From contig CAZUYD010000008.1 in the NCBI GenBank assembly GCA_964624825.1, positions 6,848-70,847 on the forward strand: a stretch of DNA of 64,000 nt, written 5' to 3'. This DNA is from Enorma sp964624825. GTDB lineage: Bacteria > Actinomycetota > Coriobacteriia > Coriobacteriales > Coriobacteriaceae. The position numbers were made by a program, and so were the translations under genes. This document shows positions 44,620-53,206 of the stretch, in pieces; the stretch's first letter is position 1, and every line of letters begins with the position of its first letter. Below the pieces are notes generated by a model. It worked only from the letters and a program-made list of their open reading frames with translations, searched no databases and had not been told where the DNA came from.

Positions 44620-45564
44620 TTAGTCATCTTGATCGAGCTCTTCGCCCTCCGCGAGCGGTCGGCCGGAATAATTCAGGCGCTGCGTGATGCCTTCTAACGG
44701 CTCGCCCCCGATGAAGCGTTCCGCCACCTGGGCGTAATCTTCGAGCGCACGGTCGAAGAGCTCTGGGAAGCTCTCAGCCGACAACGCGTGGGTGAAGGGA
44801 TTCACCCACGTGCGATGCTCCAGGTTCCCTGACCGCACCGGCGGCACCGTGGTCACGCGGTGCGCGAGCGTGGCCAGAATCGAGTTGCCCCGAATCTCCC
44901 CCTCGAGCTTGCCGAGTATCTGCGAGCGCAGGGCGCCGGCGGGCTCGATAAGCGTATACACAAGCTTCATATCTGCCACAGCGCGGCCGTAGTCCACCAC
45001 CGAGACCTCGATACCGTAGACCGCAAGCCCCGTAAAGCTCATCAGGGCGCCAGCGACCTTGTTGATGCGCGCGGAGGTCACCAGCTCGCTTTCGGGCGGA
45101 TAGTCGGCCGTTGTCGCACCGGCGCGCTTACGCTGAAGCATGAGCACGTCGAGGTCGCTTTCTATAATCGCGTGAATTTGGCTGCCCGCGCCTTGGAGCG
45201 AACGGTCGATTTCCTGCACGCCCCATTGCTGCGAATACACGAACGGGTGCGCGTTGCGATCAAGCACGTAATGGGAGAGCAAGCCCAGCACGAACGCGCG
45301 CGCAAGGTGGGCATCGTGCTTTGTGAAGCGCGTTACACCCATGCGAAGCGTCTCGAACTGCCTCGAGATATGACAACGGTGCATAGCCCGCGCCAAGCCA
45401 AGGCATCCAGCAAGGCGCGGCGTGCGGACGCGAAAGAAAAACGGGTCTGGCCCTTGGTTGGCCAAGATGAAGGCCATGCGCTCTTCATCGGTGCCAATAA
45501 TTCCCGCAGGCAACCGATCGATGCTTTCTTCGCCAAACAGATGATGCGTAATGAGGGCAGGCAT
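44620..45564 (-). CDS. Zinc-dependent phospholipase C-like protein (second copy)
   Basis: A 314-residue protein of the zinc-dependent phospholipase C type. Visible features are the start MPALITHHLFGEES, a short LANQGPDPFFF element, the metal-binding-like LLSHYVLDRNAHPFVY, and a second HAIIESDLDVLML helix. A related protein is encoded at 1186-2022. ATG at 45564 follows AAGGAG closely. An open frame extends far upstream but runs through Arg-rich sequence opposite the C39 peptidase gene and is not credible. No signal peptide; substrate unknown. Confidence 0.75.
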   Translation of the reverse strand: MPALITHHLFGEESIDRLPAGIIGTDEERMAFILANQGPDPFFFRVRTPRLAGCLGLARAMHRCHISRQFETLRMGVTRFTKHDAHLARAFVLGLLSHYVLDRNAHPFVYSQQWGVQEIDRSLQGAGSQIHAIIESDLDVLMLQRKRAGATTADYPPESELVTSARINKVAGALMSFTGLAVYGIEVSVVDYGRAVADMKLVYTLIEPAGALRSQILGKLEGEIRGNSILATLAHRVTTVPPVRSGNLEHRTWVNPFTHALSAESFPELFDRALEDYAQVAERFIGGEPLEGITQRLNYSGRPLAEGEELDQDD

Positions 45565-45812
45565 GATGCTCCTTCCCAACGACGCCATAGGCATGGCGTA
45601 CGTGCGCCATGTGAAGTACCAGCATACACCACATATGGTTGCATCAGCATGTTCAGCGGGGCACGCAGGAGCGCGTGGTGGATATATTTTACATGAGGCG
45701 CGTTGGCTGAGAGTGCCGTGGCCGCCGGGGCGCTGCGATAACCGGTAGCGAAATTGCGGTACCATAAAGGGTACCGAATCCACCAGAGCGCGAGCTGACG
45801 GGAGGGCTATTC

Positions 45813-47189
45813 GTGTCGTACGATTCATCGCAGCACGACCCATACCGCCGCCCTGCCGCGCGCACCGGTGCTTCGTCTGAGCGGGGCGCATCCTCACCCG
45901 AGCGGCGCGCCGCCTCCTCCGCTCGATCCGCGCGCACGGGAGCCGGCGAGCCGCGCCCCCGCTCAGCGCGCACGGGCGCCGGTGAACCCAGGCCTCGCAC
46001 CGTGCGCCTCTCCGCCCATGCGCAGTCGGCGCCTTCTGATACCGGACGCACCGCAACCGGCGCTTCCGCGACACGCGCCGCCCGAGGCGGATCCTCTCTC
46101 TTGGAGCCTGGCACGCGCAACGCATCTGGCCAGGCGGCCAACATGCCCCGAAGGTCGCGCGCGTCAGCCGCACGCCCCTATGCCGGCACGCCGCGGCGCA
46201 CGCAAGAGAAGGCACCTCATGGCGCGGCGCGCCCCCGTTCCGCAGCACGTTCTCGTGGCACAGCCCGCACTCATAACGCGACACGCGCTCGCGGCACGGG
46301 GCGCACCCGAAATGCCGTCTCGGTACTCAGCGCCATAGGCAGCGCTGCAGCAACCATTGTTGTAACCGTTGTCGGCGCACTCGGAGGGCTGCTCTCTCGT
46401 CTCTTTAGGCGCGGGCACGCACGCGCACGGAACTCGAGCCGCATGGCAGGGCAAAGCCGCGGGCGCACACCGATCAGCGAATCCGCTGCGCGAAACCACG
46501 GCACGCAGCATCCCTCGACGTTCCGCCTTCCCGTGGTGCTGGGAAGCGCGCTTTGCGGAACCGCTGCCGTCTTTTTGCTCTCAACCATCGTCGCAACGAC
46601 TCCTGCGGGCGCCGATGCGGCGGCCGAGGCATCGATGCTCAATATGGACACGCTTGACACCGGATCCATGTCCTGCTCGACACCGCGCGAACAGTGGCAG
46701 CAGGGCACCATGCCCTATTTCTTCCAGACCGATCCAATTTGGGCGCAGCAATCCTACGCCGGCGGCACCGTCGCCGTAAACGGATGCGGCCCCACTTGCC
46801 TTGCAATGGTATATGTCTATATAACGGGAAGTACCGATATGTCGCCCGCAGACATGGCTGCGTTCGCAGACGAGGAAAACTACGCCCCTACGGGCGCGAC
46901 CGAATGGAGCTTCATGTCTGAAGGGGCTTCGAAGCTCGGTCTTACCAGCACGGAGCTCTCGCTCGATCGAGACGCCGTAATCGCCGCGCTGCAAGCAGGC
47001 CAGCCGGTTATCTGCGCGGTTAAACCAGGCGACTTCACCTCGGTCGGCCATTTCATTGTGCTCGCCGGCATCGATGAAAACGATATGGTCACTGTTCATG
47101 ACCCGAACAGCAGCTATCGCAGCGCACAGAAGTGGTCGGTCGATCGTATCCTCGCGCAGACCAGAATCTGCTGGACGTACACGAGCTAG
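45813..47189 (+). CDS. Membrane-anchored C39-like cysteine peptidase
   Basis: A 458-residue protein. Residues 1-235 are extraordinarily Arg/Ala/Ser/Thr-rich and disordered, then a TM segment (LPVVLGSALCGTAAVFLLST, about 240-262) leads to an external C39-family papain-like domain. Catalytic Cys is residue 325 (VNGCGPTCLAMVY), His 413 (SVGHFIVLAGI) and the third residue lies in HDPNSSY. C39-like domains cleave peptides or act on cell-wall substrates. GTG at 45813 follows GGAGGG at 6 bases. The orientation, with a highly basic N-terminus inside, suggests nucleic acid or membrane contact on the cytoplasmic side. Function is inferred only from fold. Confidence 0.83.
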   Translation: MSYDSSQHDPYRRPAARTGASSERGASSPERRAASSARSARTGAGEPRPRSARTGAGEPRPRTVRLSAHAQSAPSDTGRTATGASATRAARGGSSLLEPGTRNASGQAANMPRRSRASAARPYAGTPRRTQEKAPHGAARPRSAARSRGTARTHNATRARGTGRTRNAVSVLSAIGSAAATIVVTVVGALGGLLSRLFRRGHARARNSSRMAGQSRGRTPISESAARNHGTQHPSTFRLPVVLGSALCGTAAVFLLSTIVATTPAGADAAAEASMLNMDTLDTGSMSCSTPREQWQQGTMPYFFQTDPIWAQQSYAGGTVAVNGCGPTCLAMVYVYITGSTDMSPADMAAFADEENYAPTGATEWSFMSEGASKLGLTSTELSLDRDAVIAALQAGQPVICAVKPGDFTSVGHFIVLAGIDENDMVTVHDPNSSYRSAQKWSVDRILAQTRICWTYTS

Positions 47190-47371
47190 CGCATGAACCC
47201 GACAGGCAGCATGAACCCGGCAGGCAGCCTTCGCAGCCCCACCGAACCCACCAGGAATATCGGCGATCAACGCCCATAGAGTATCTTGGCTGCACGTTTC
47301 ACGCGGCGCCTGCCATCTGGCGCGGCGCCGTGCCGCTCAAGCATGGAGCGCGTCACGGCGCTTCCGCGCAC

Positions 47372-47408
47372 GGGCGGGTATCTGACGTCAAGCGTCGGAT
47401 ACCCGCCC
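47372..47408. repeat. 37-bp palindrome between convergent genes
   Basis: GGGCGGGTATC (47372-47382) pairs with GATACCCGCCC (47398-47408), a U-G pair follows, then GACG with CGTC around a 5-base loop. The arms share the ATCTGACG motif of the palindrome at 57661-57697. It lies between the convergent C39 peptidase and zinc-ribbon genes and could act as a bidirectional terminator, although T-runs are missing. Confidence 0.8.
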
Positions 47409-47423
47409 TGAACGCTTCGCGCG

Positions 47424-48314
47424 TTAGTATCCCCAAAGGTACCAGGAACCATTAATCTCCACTGTGTAAAACCCCGTGTCTAGCTCTTGGGAGATGGTTT
47501 CGCCCGCGCTGTATCCAGCGTAATCCTCGGTGAGCGTAATCGTCACCGCGCATACCAACTCATATCCATCGGTCACGGTGTAGTCATAGCCCGCATCGGA
47601 GAAACTCTCGCTCAAATCTTCCAAGTCCTCGCTATCAAGCTGGTCGCCTAGGGTGATGTCAACATCGAGCGAGAGGAAATCAAGGTAAGAGGTGACCGTG
47701 GAGCCGTATGTTCCAATCACGCTGCCCATTGAATTGCCCAACTCTTCAGCGAGCTCCTCGCGCGTGACTCCTTCCAACGCAAGCGCGTCATCAACTATCT
47801 CGGATGGGAACAGGTCAATAAGGCCCCCGCCGAATTCGGTAAACGCATCCTCGTCGAAATCGCTCTCGAACAAGTCGTTGAAGAGCGTTTCGACCTGGTT
47901 AGCTACGCCTTCGGGACTGCTCTGCGTGCTGCCGCCGAATACGCCCGACAGAGAAAGCACGGCGAACGCCACAACTGCTACCACAACAACGAGGATGCCA
48001 ACCGTCATGCCGCGGGTAACGTAGAACCGCTTTTTGGGCGGATTCTGATCGACCCACGGCACTTGCGCGGATGGCGCGCCTGTCGCAGGCGATGCAGAGC
48101 CGGCATGCTGGCTACCTCCGGGCTGCGCTCCATTCGACGCGACGCGCTCTGTCGGCCGTGTCGCCGCAGCGCCGGCCGCCGTCCCAGCGCCGGCCGCCGC
48201 GCTCCCCGACTGCTCAGGCACCGGCTGGGAGCGCGAAGGCAGCGGTTTTCCACAGTACCCGCAAAAGGCCGAGCCTTCAGGCAGCTCGGATCCACAATGA
48301 GAACAGAACATCAT
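47424..48314 (-). CDS. Zinc-ribbon single-pass membrane protein (second copy)
   Basis: A 296-residue protein with the same layout as the one at 36548-37897: an N-terminal zinc ribbon (FCSHCG and FCGYCG), a Ser/Ala/Gly/Pro linker, a basic anchor (PPKKRF), a TM segment (MTVGILVVVVAVVAFAVLSL, about 102-125) and an acidic extracytoplasmic part (about 170 residues) ending NGSWYLWGY. ATG at 48314 follows AAGG at 6 bases. Function unknown. The exported parts of the two proteins are not obviously alike, so only the anchoring module is shared. Confidence 0.78.
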   Translation of the reverse strand: MMFCSHCGSELPEGSAFCGYCGKPLPSRSQPVPEQSGSAAAGAGTAAGAAATRPTERVASNGAQPGGSQHAGSASPATGAPSAQVPWVDQNPPKKRFYVTRGMTVGILVVVVAVVAFAVLSLSGVFGGSTQSSPEGVANQVETLFNDLFESDFDEDAFTEFGGGLIDLFPSEIVDDALALEGVTREELAEELGNSMGSVIGTYGSTVTSYLDFLSLDVDITLGDQLDSEDLEDLSESFSDAGYDYTVTDGYELVCAVTITLTEDYAGYSAGETISQELDTGFYTVEINGSWYLWGY

Positions 48315-48760
48315 TCCCACCCTTCTCCACCGTGAAGGCCCTCAAGGGCTCGCTGGGGCGCACGCTCAGCGCCCATTCCCGTGTTGCCCCATCGCAAGGC
48401 CGTCAGCGGAACGTAAAGCCTATAGTCCACAGTGTAGCGGGAATGAGCCTTTACCGATAGACCTCGCCCGATGTTCGTTTCCCTGGTTTCCCTATACGGA
48501 TTGCCAGACGGCACTGTAACGCCTTGCGAGGCACTACGGGCTCGCGTTCGCTTCGCGCGAATCCCGTTTGCTCGAAAACGGAGACGCTGGCGATGGCGAA
48601 GGCGAACATCGCACGCCGGTACCTATAAGAACGTATAGCGTGATAGCGCGCCGAAGCGCACGATAGCCGAAGACGATGCGCCCCGCCAAAACGAGCATGC
48701 GGCGAGATGCCCGCGCATCCCGCCGCATATCACATCAACTATGATTTGCCAGCGCAACCG
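48315..48760. other. Intergenic region, zinc-ribbon gene to arcC
   Basis: It contains the promoter area of the zinc-ribbon gene on the minus strand. A CG-rich run of small inverted repeats (around 48540-48570) is seen. No gene or known RNA is recognised. Confidence 0.4.
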
Positions 48761-49723
48761 CTACGCGTAGATCCTCGTGCCCGAGAGCCCGGCCATGGTC
48801 TCGGCGGCCTTCTCGAGGGCGCCGATGATGCACACGCGCCCTCTGCGGCTGCGCGCGAACCTGACGGCCGCGCGCACCTTGGGCTCCATGGAGCCCCTGC
48901 CGAACTGGCCCTCGTCGGCGAGGCGCTCGGCCTCGTCGGCCGTGAGCTCGTCGAGGTCGCGCTGGGTGGGTTTGCCGAAGTCGACGGCCACATGCTCCAC
49001 CGCAGTGAGCAGGAACAGCACGTCGGCCTGGCAGTCCTCGGCGAGCAGCTCGCCCCCCAGGTCCTTGTCGATCACGGCCGCGACGCCCCGGTAACAGCCC
49101 TTGTCGGCGTAGTCGCGCACCACGGGGATGCCGCCGCCCCCGCACGCGATGACGATGAACTCGTTGTCGAGCAGGTTCAGGATGGAGGGCGCCTCCACGA
49201 TCTTCTTGGGGTCGGGGCTGGCCACCACGCGCCGCCATCCGCGGCCGGAGTCCTCGACGAAGGCCATCTCGGGGTGCGCGGCCCTGAGCTCGTCCGCCTG
49301 CTCCCTGGTGAGGAAGGGGCCGACGGGCTTGGTGGGGTCCCCAAACGCCGGGTCGTCCGGATCGCACTCGATCTGCGTCACGACCGTGGCCACGTGCCAG
49401 CGCTTGTAGCGGCGGTGCATCTCGCGGCCGATGCCCTGCTGCAGGTGGTAGCCTATGTAGCCCTGGCTCATGGCGCCGCACTCGGGCAGACCCATGGGCG
49501 GGGTGCCGATGGCGGCACTCGCGGCAGAGAAGGCGTCCTGGATCATGCCGACCTGCGGGCCGTTGCCGTGGGTGATGATGATCTCGTTGCCCTGCTCGAT
49601 GAGGCCGATGAGCGCCTTGGCGGTGCGGTCCACGCGCTCGACCTGCTCCTCGGGGGTGGCGCCGAGGGCGTTGCCGCCCAGGGCGACGACGATGCGGTCG
49701 GGCTTGCCCAGGGGCTTGGACAT
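48761..49723 (-). CDS. arcC: Carbamate kinase
   Basis: Converts carbamoyl phosphate and ADP to ATP, CO2 and ammonia, the energy-yielding last step of the agmatine and arginine deiminase pathways. With 320 residues it is full length. Family motifs include VVALGGNALG, HGNGPQVGMI, IGYHLQQGIG, FVEDSGRGWRRVV and ACGGGGIPVV. ATG at 49723 follows AGAGAGG. Third codon positions are almost all G or C, more so than in aguA or ptcA nearby, which hints at a different origin or strong expression. It is separated from aguA by 509 bases, so it may have its own promoter. Confidence 0.96.
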   Translation of the reverse strand: MSKPLGKPDRIVVALGGNALGATPEEQVERVDRTAKALIGLIEQGNEIIITHGNGPQVGMIQDAFSAASAAIGTPPMGLPECGAMSQGYIGYHLQQGIGREMHRRYKRWHVATVVTQIECDPDDPAFGDPTKPVGPFLTREQADELRAAHPEMAFVEDSGRGWRRVVASPDPKKIVEAPSILNLLDNEFIVIACGGGGIPVVRDYADKGCYRGVAAVIDKDLGGELLAEDCQADVLFLLTAVEHVAVDFGKPTQRDLDELTADEAERLADEGQFGRGSMEPKVRAAVRFARSRRGRVCIIGALEKAAETMAGLSGTRIYA

Positions 49724-50232
49724 GGTCGTTCCTCTCTCTTCGATGGTCGCTGCTGCCGATACCCTTCGTGCAGACTACGATAGGACGGCAAGTATATTCC
49801 AAACGTAGCCGATTTCATTCATTTTTAGATTTGCTGCTTGGTATTAACCGGACGAACGGTTGGTTCTTGTCGCTCAGCGTTTATGGCTGTGAATCTTTCT
49901 TGATAAGCGCTTTACCTTGGCAAAGCTCGTTTAATGCATGACAGGGCATCTCATTCGCATAGATCCGCATACCGCACATGCGACATGATTTTTTATGCAT
50001 AATTGATCGGGATAATCCAGCTGGCTCGCATTCAATGGCCAAGGTGCCCGGGCACGCTCACCACACCTCGCTCGCACGACCGCGCAAACAGGAAATTTTA
50101 TTTGCGCATCCCGCGCGACAGCGCGCCGCACGCAGCATGCGCGCCGCGCGCAATGTCGCGCCTCGCATACCGGCAGGCGCCCGCAACCGGTGCGTTATGC
50201 ACGAGCGGGCGCCCAAGCAACCGAGCGAAATG
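49724..50232. other. Intergenic region between aguA and arcC
   Basis: A long space in which the arcC promoter must lie (minus strand, around 49790-49960, the AT-richest part). GGCGCCCGC (50176-50184) pairs with GCGGGCGCC (50205-50213) shortly after the aguA stop, a possible transcript end although without T-run. No gene is recognised. Confidence 0.4.
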
Positions 50233-51435
50233 CTATGCAGTCGGCTCCTGCTGCGTGATGCAGTGGATGTTACCGCCGCCATACACGACCTGCTCGGAAC
50301 GGACACCCAGGCACGTGTAGACGCCCGCGCCCCACACCTCGTCGTAGATCTTCTGCAGCGTATCTACGGCGAGCTGGTCGTTCTCGTCGCCATATTGCGG
50401 CACAATGACGCCCTTGTTCGTCACGAGATAGTTCATGTAAGACGCAATCAACGGCTCATCGGTAACGCGTGGCTCGGCATACTCATCGATATCAATCGAG
50501 TCGCACGATGGCTGATCCATGTACAGCGGCTTCACCGGCATGGGAAGTTTATAGACCTTGATCGCACGGCCCTTGGCATCCACGGCGTTCGAAAGCGTCT
50601 CATACGCCTCGTGGCACTGGCGATAGAAGGGGTTATCGGGATCGTCCGTCCAGATGCACGCCATGACGCCTGGGGCGATAAAGGTAGCCACGTCGTCGAT
50701 GTGGCCGTTGGTCTCACTCGGATCGATGCCCTCTTTGACCCAAATGACCTTCTCAACGCCGAGGTATTCCTTCAAGTGATCGGTCATATACTCGCGCAGT
50801 TCCTCGCTCCAGGGCTGGAACTTCAGCGCAAAGGTCGGCCAGAGGGCGTCCTCGTCCTCCTCAACGCGCACCGCGCTCGCAGTGCGGCCGGGCGAAAGCA
50901 GGCACTGGTCGGTCACGACCAAGGTTCCCTCTCCGTCAACGGTGATCGAGCCGCCCTCGAGAATCATGTCGTCGGGACGATAGCGACGGCAGCCAGAGAG
51001 TTCAGCCATCTTAAGACCGATCTGCTCGTCTTTGTCCCACGGGAAATACAAACCATCGATCATGCCGCCATAACCGTTGAAATGCCAGTGGACGGCGCGC
51101 TTCTCACCTGCGCCGTTCACCACGAAGGTCGCACCCGTATCGCGGAACCACGCGTCGTCAGTGGTCATCTCGACGACGGTTACGTTTTCATCGTCCTCGA
51201 AGACCGCCTTGCAATTGGCAAAATCGGCCTGGTTAACGCACATGGTAACCGGCGTGAAGCGCGCGATGGCGCGGGCGATCTCTGCATACTGCCGCTGCGC
51301 CGGCTTCGCGCCGTGCGCCCACGTGTCGGTACGGTGCGGCCAGCCCATCCAAACGCGAGCCTGGGGCTCGAACTCGGCAGGCATGTGGAAGCCATCAGCC
51401 TTGGGCGTGGACTCAGATTCGGTGATTGTGCGCAT
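50233..51435 (-). CDS. aguA: Agmatine deiminase
   Basis: Hydrolyses agmatine to N-carbamoylputrescine and ammonia. It has 400 residues of the porphyromonas-type peptidyl-arginine deiminase fold. Landmarks are MPAEFEPQARVWMGWPHR, the substrate site TTDDAWFRDTGATFVV, LEGGSITVDGEG, ETNGHIDDVATF, and the catalytic Cys (about 392) in GGGNIHCITQQEP. ATG at 51435 follows AAGGAGG. It is the third gene of the agmatine operon after putrescine carbamoyltransferase and the antiporter. The divergent membrane LuxR protein is its probable activator. Confidence 0.97.
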   Translation of the reverse strand: MRTITESESTPKADGFHMPAEFEPQARVWMGWPHRTDTWAHGAKPAQRQYAEIARAIARFTPVTMCVNQADFANCKAVFEDDENVTVVEMTTDDAWFRDTGATFVVNGAGEKRAVHWHFNGYGGMIDGLYFPWDKDEQIGLKMAELSGCRRYRPDDMILEGGSITVDGEGTLVVTDQCLLSPGRTASAVRVEEDEDALWPTFALKFQPWSEELREYMTDHLKEYLGVEKVIWVKEGIDPSETNGHIDDVATFIAPGVMACIWTDDPDNPFYRQCHEAYETLSNAVDAKGRAIKVYKLPMPVKPLYMDQPSCDSIDIDEYAEPRVTDEPLIASYMNYLVTNKGVIVPQYGDENDQLAVDTLQKIYDEVWGAGVYTCLGVRSEQVVYGGGNIHCITQQEPTA

Positions 51436-51518
51436 TGCGCTTCCTCCTTCTTGCTATGAGCTTGCATATACGAACGTACCTGCGAATATATGCCATGCGG
51501 CAACGTCGCTAGGCCTTG

Positions 51519-52976
51519 TCACCCAACCGCCGTGTCTGCCTCGGCTGACGCCTCGGCCTGCTTCTCGGCCGCGAGGCGCTCGGCGGCGAGCTCGGGCGTC
51601 AGGCCCTTGTACTCCTCGGCGCGACCGCGCGCGCTCCATACGCGCACGACCTCGCCCAATGCAATGATCACGACGGTCGCGATGAGCATAGGCACCTTGT
51701 CGGCGACCTCATCGGCCGAAAGCGGCACGATGGACGCGACGACCGTCAGCACCAGCTCGATCATGGGAACGATCATGCATATCATCATGAACGCGCCCTT
51801 GAACGGAAACCTGAACACGCGTTCACGGTTCGGATCGACGCGACGCAGCCTGAGAAACGCCGGGAACATAGGGATATAGGTGACGAGCAGGAACACCACG
51901 CTCACACCGAAGAGCATCCAGAACATGCCCTCGGAGATCGCATCGATGGGTACGAGTTGCAGACAAAGCACAGCGCTCGCGAAAACGCCATTGACGAGCG
52001 CAGCGCCCTTAGGCATGCCCCTCTTGTCCTCAGCGGCGAAGACCTTGGGCATATTGCCCTGCTTGGCAGCATAGAGCGCGGCCGAGTTGACGCCGAACGA
52101 CCATGAGGCCATGTTCGCGAACAGGGTAATCAAGAACACGATGGCGATGATGCCGAAGATGGGAGAATCGCCCACCATGGTCTGCACTGCGACGATCATG
52201 CCGAAATCCGGATCGATTTGATCGGCGGGAATAGCGGCGGCGATACCGAATCCGCAGAAGAGGTAGATGGCCGCGATGGCCAAACCACCCATGATGATGG
52301 CCTTGGGCACATCGGTCTTGGGGTCGCGCATATCGTCGGTGAAGGTGCAGATGACCTCGAACCCCATGAAGTTGAAGATGATGATGGACAGATAGTTGAG
52401 CGCACTCACGTCGGTAAGGTCGGGCAGGAGGGTCTGCAGGCTCACGTCGCTCGCGAACCCGTTGTTCATGGCATACCAGATGCCCAATGCGCCCACGGCG
52501 ATGGCCACGGCGACCTTGAGAACCGCGCCGCCGTTCAGCACCCACTCGGAGTCCGAGACCTTTGAGAAGCTCATGAGCACGACGATCCACACGAATGCGA
52601 GCTCAATCCCCATGACAGCGGCCATGTTGAACTGGACGCCGAGCACCATCCCTAAGATGTCCGGGAACAGCGTGGCGAGCGAGGCGATCCAGAACGGATA
52701 GTTGATCCAGTAATACCACGAGACGCGCGCCGCCCACTTGTCGCCCAGCCCCTCGCGAATCCAGTCGATGATGCCGCCTTCCGAGTCATAGGTGGTTCCC
52801 AGCTCGGCCACCACCATGCCGTATGGGATCAGGAAGGTGATGATGAGGAAGATCCACCAGAAGTATTGAGAGCTGCCGATGGCGGCGGCAGGCGCGGCGG
52901 CCTCGCAGACGAAGACCACGCAGATAACGCTTGCGATAACGGTTAGGAAGGAAAGTTTTTTCTTGCTATCGCTCAT
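51519..52976 (-). CDS. aguD: APC family agmatine/putrescine antiporter
   Basis: A 485-residue permease of the amino acid-polyamine-organocation superfamily with about twelve TM segments. Position between putrescine carbamoyltransferase and agmatine deiminase genes argues for exchange of external agmatine with internal putrescine, as known for agmatine deiminase operons. N-terminal TM starts at SFLTVIASVICVVFVCE; the conserved first loop and FNFMGFEVICTFTDDMRDP are APC-like. ATG at 52976 follows AAAAGGG. The C-terminus is Ala/Glu-rich and cytoplasmic. The gene is preceded by a 21-base perfect palindrome. Confidence 0.88.
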   Translation of the reverse strand: MSDSKKKLSFLTVIASVICVVFVCEAAAPAAAIGSSQYFWWIFLIITFLIPYGMVVAELGTTYDSEGGIIDWIREGLGDKWAARVSWYYWINYPFWIASLATLFPDILGMVLGVQFNMAAVMGIELAFVWIVVLMSFSKVSDSEWVLNGGAVLKVAVAIAVGALGIWYAMNNGFASDVSLQTLLPDLTDVSALNYLSIIIFNFMGFEVICTFTDDMRDPKTDVPKAIIMGGLAIAAIYLFCGFGIAAAIPADQIDPDFGMIVAVQTMVGDSPIFGIIAIVFLITLFANMASWSFGVNSAALYAAKQGNMPKVFAAEDKRGMPKGAALVNGVFASAVLCLQLVPIDAISEGMFWMLFGVSVVFLLVTYIPMFPAFLRLRRVDPNRERVFRFPFKGAFMMICMIVPMIELVLTVVASIVPLSADEVADKVPMLIATVVIIALGEVVRVWSARGRAEEYKGLTPELAAERLAAEKQAEASAEADTAVG

Positions 52977-52997
52977 AAAAACCCTTTTCAGCTCGTT

Positions 52998-53018
52998 GCA
53001 AGCCACACTGTGGCTTGC
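52998..53018. other. Perfect palindrome before the antiporter gene
   Basis: GCAAGCCACA (52998-53007) and TGTGGCTTGC (53009-53018) are exact inverted repeats around one base, 22 bases upstream of the antiporter start. It may be an operator or an intercistronic RNA hairpin; no T-run follows on the minus strand. A related partial copy (GCAAGCCTGTGGCCTGC) lies at about 53077-53093. Confidence 0.6.
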
Positions 53019-53206
53019 GGTCGGCCTGAACATCAGACAGCCCTGCCCCCCGCCGAGGATGCGCAGCCGGTAGCAAGCCTGTGGCCTGCGGCGGGCACGA
53101 CAACAGCGCGCACTGTGAGCAGTCCGTGCGCCCAGCAGTACACCCCCGCCACCAGCGCTCACGCATCCTCGGCACAACAGCACGACAGGACACCGAAATC
53201 GTCAGG

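Noticed and set aside
45565..46284. Long N-terminal extension of the phospholipase C-like protein
   Set aside because: The open frame is Arg/Ala-rich and lies opposite the C39 peptidase gene; the ATG at 45564 has an AAGGAG site.
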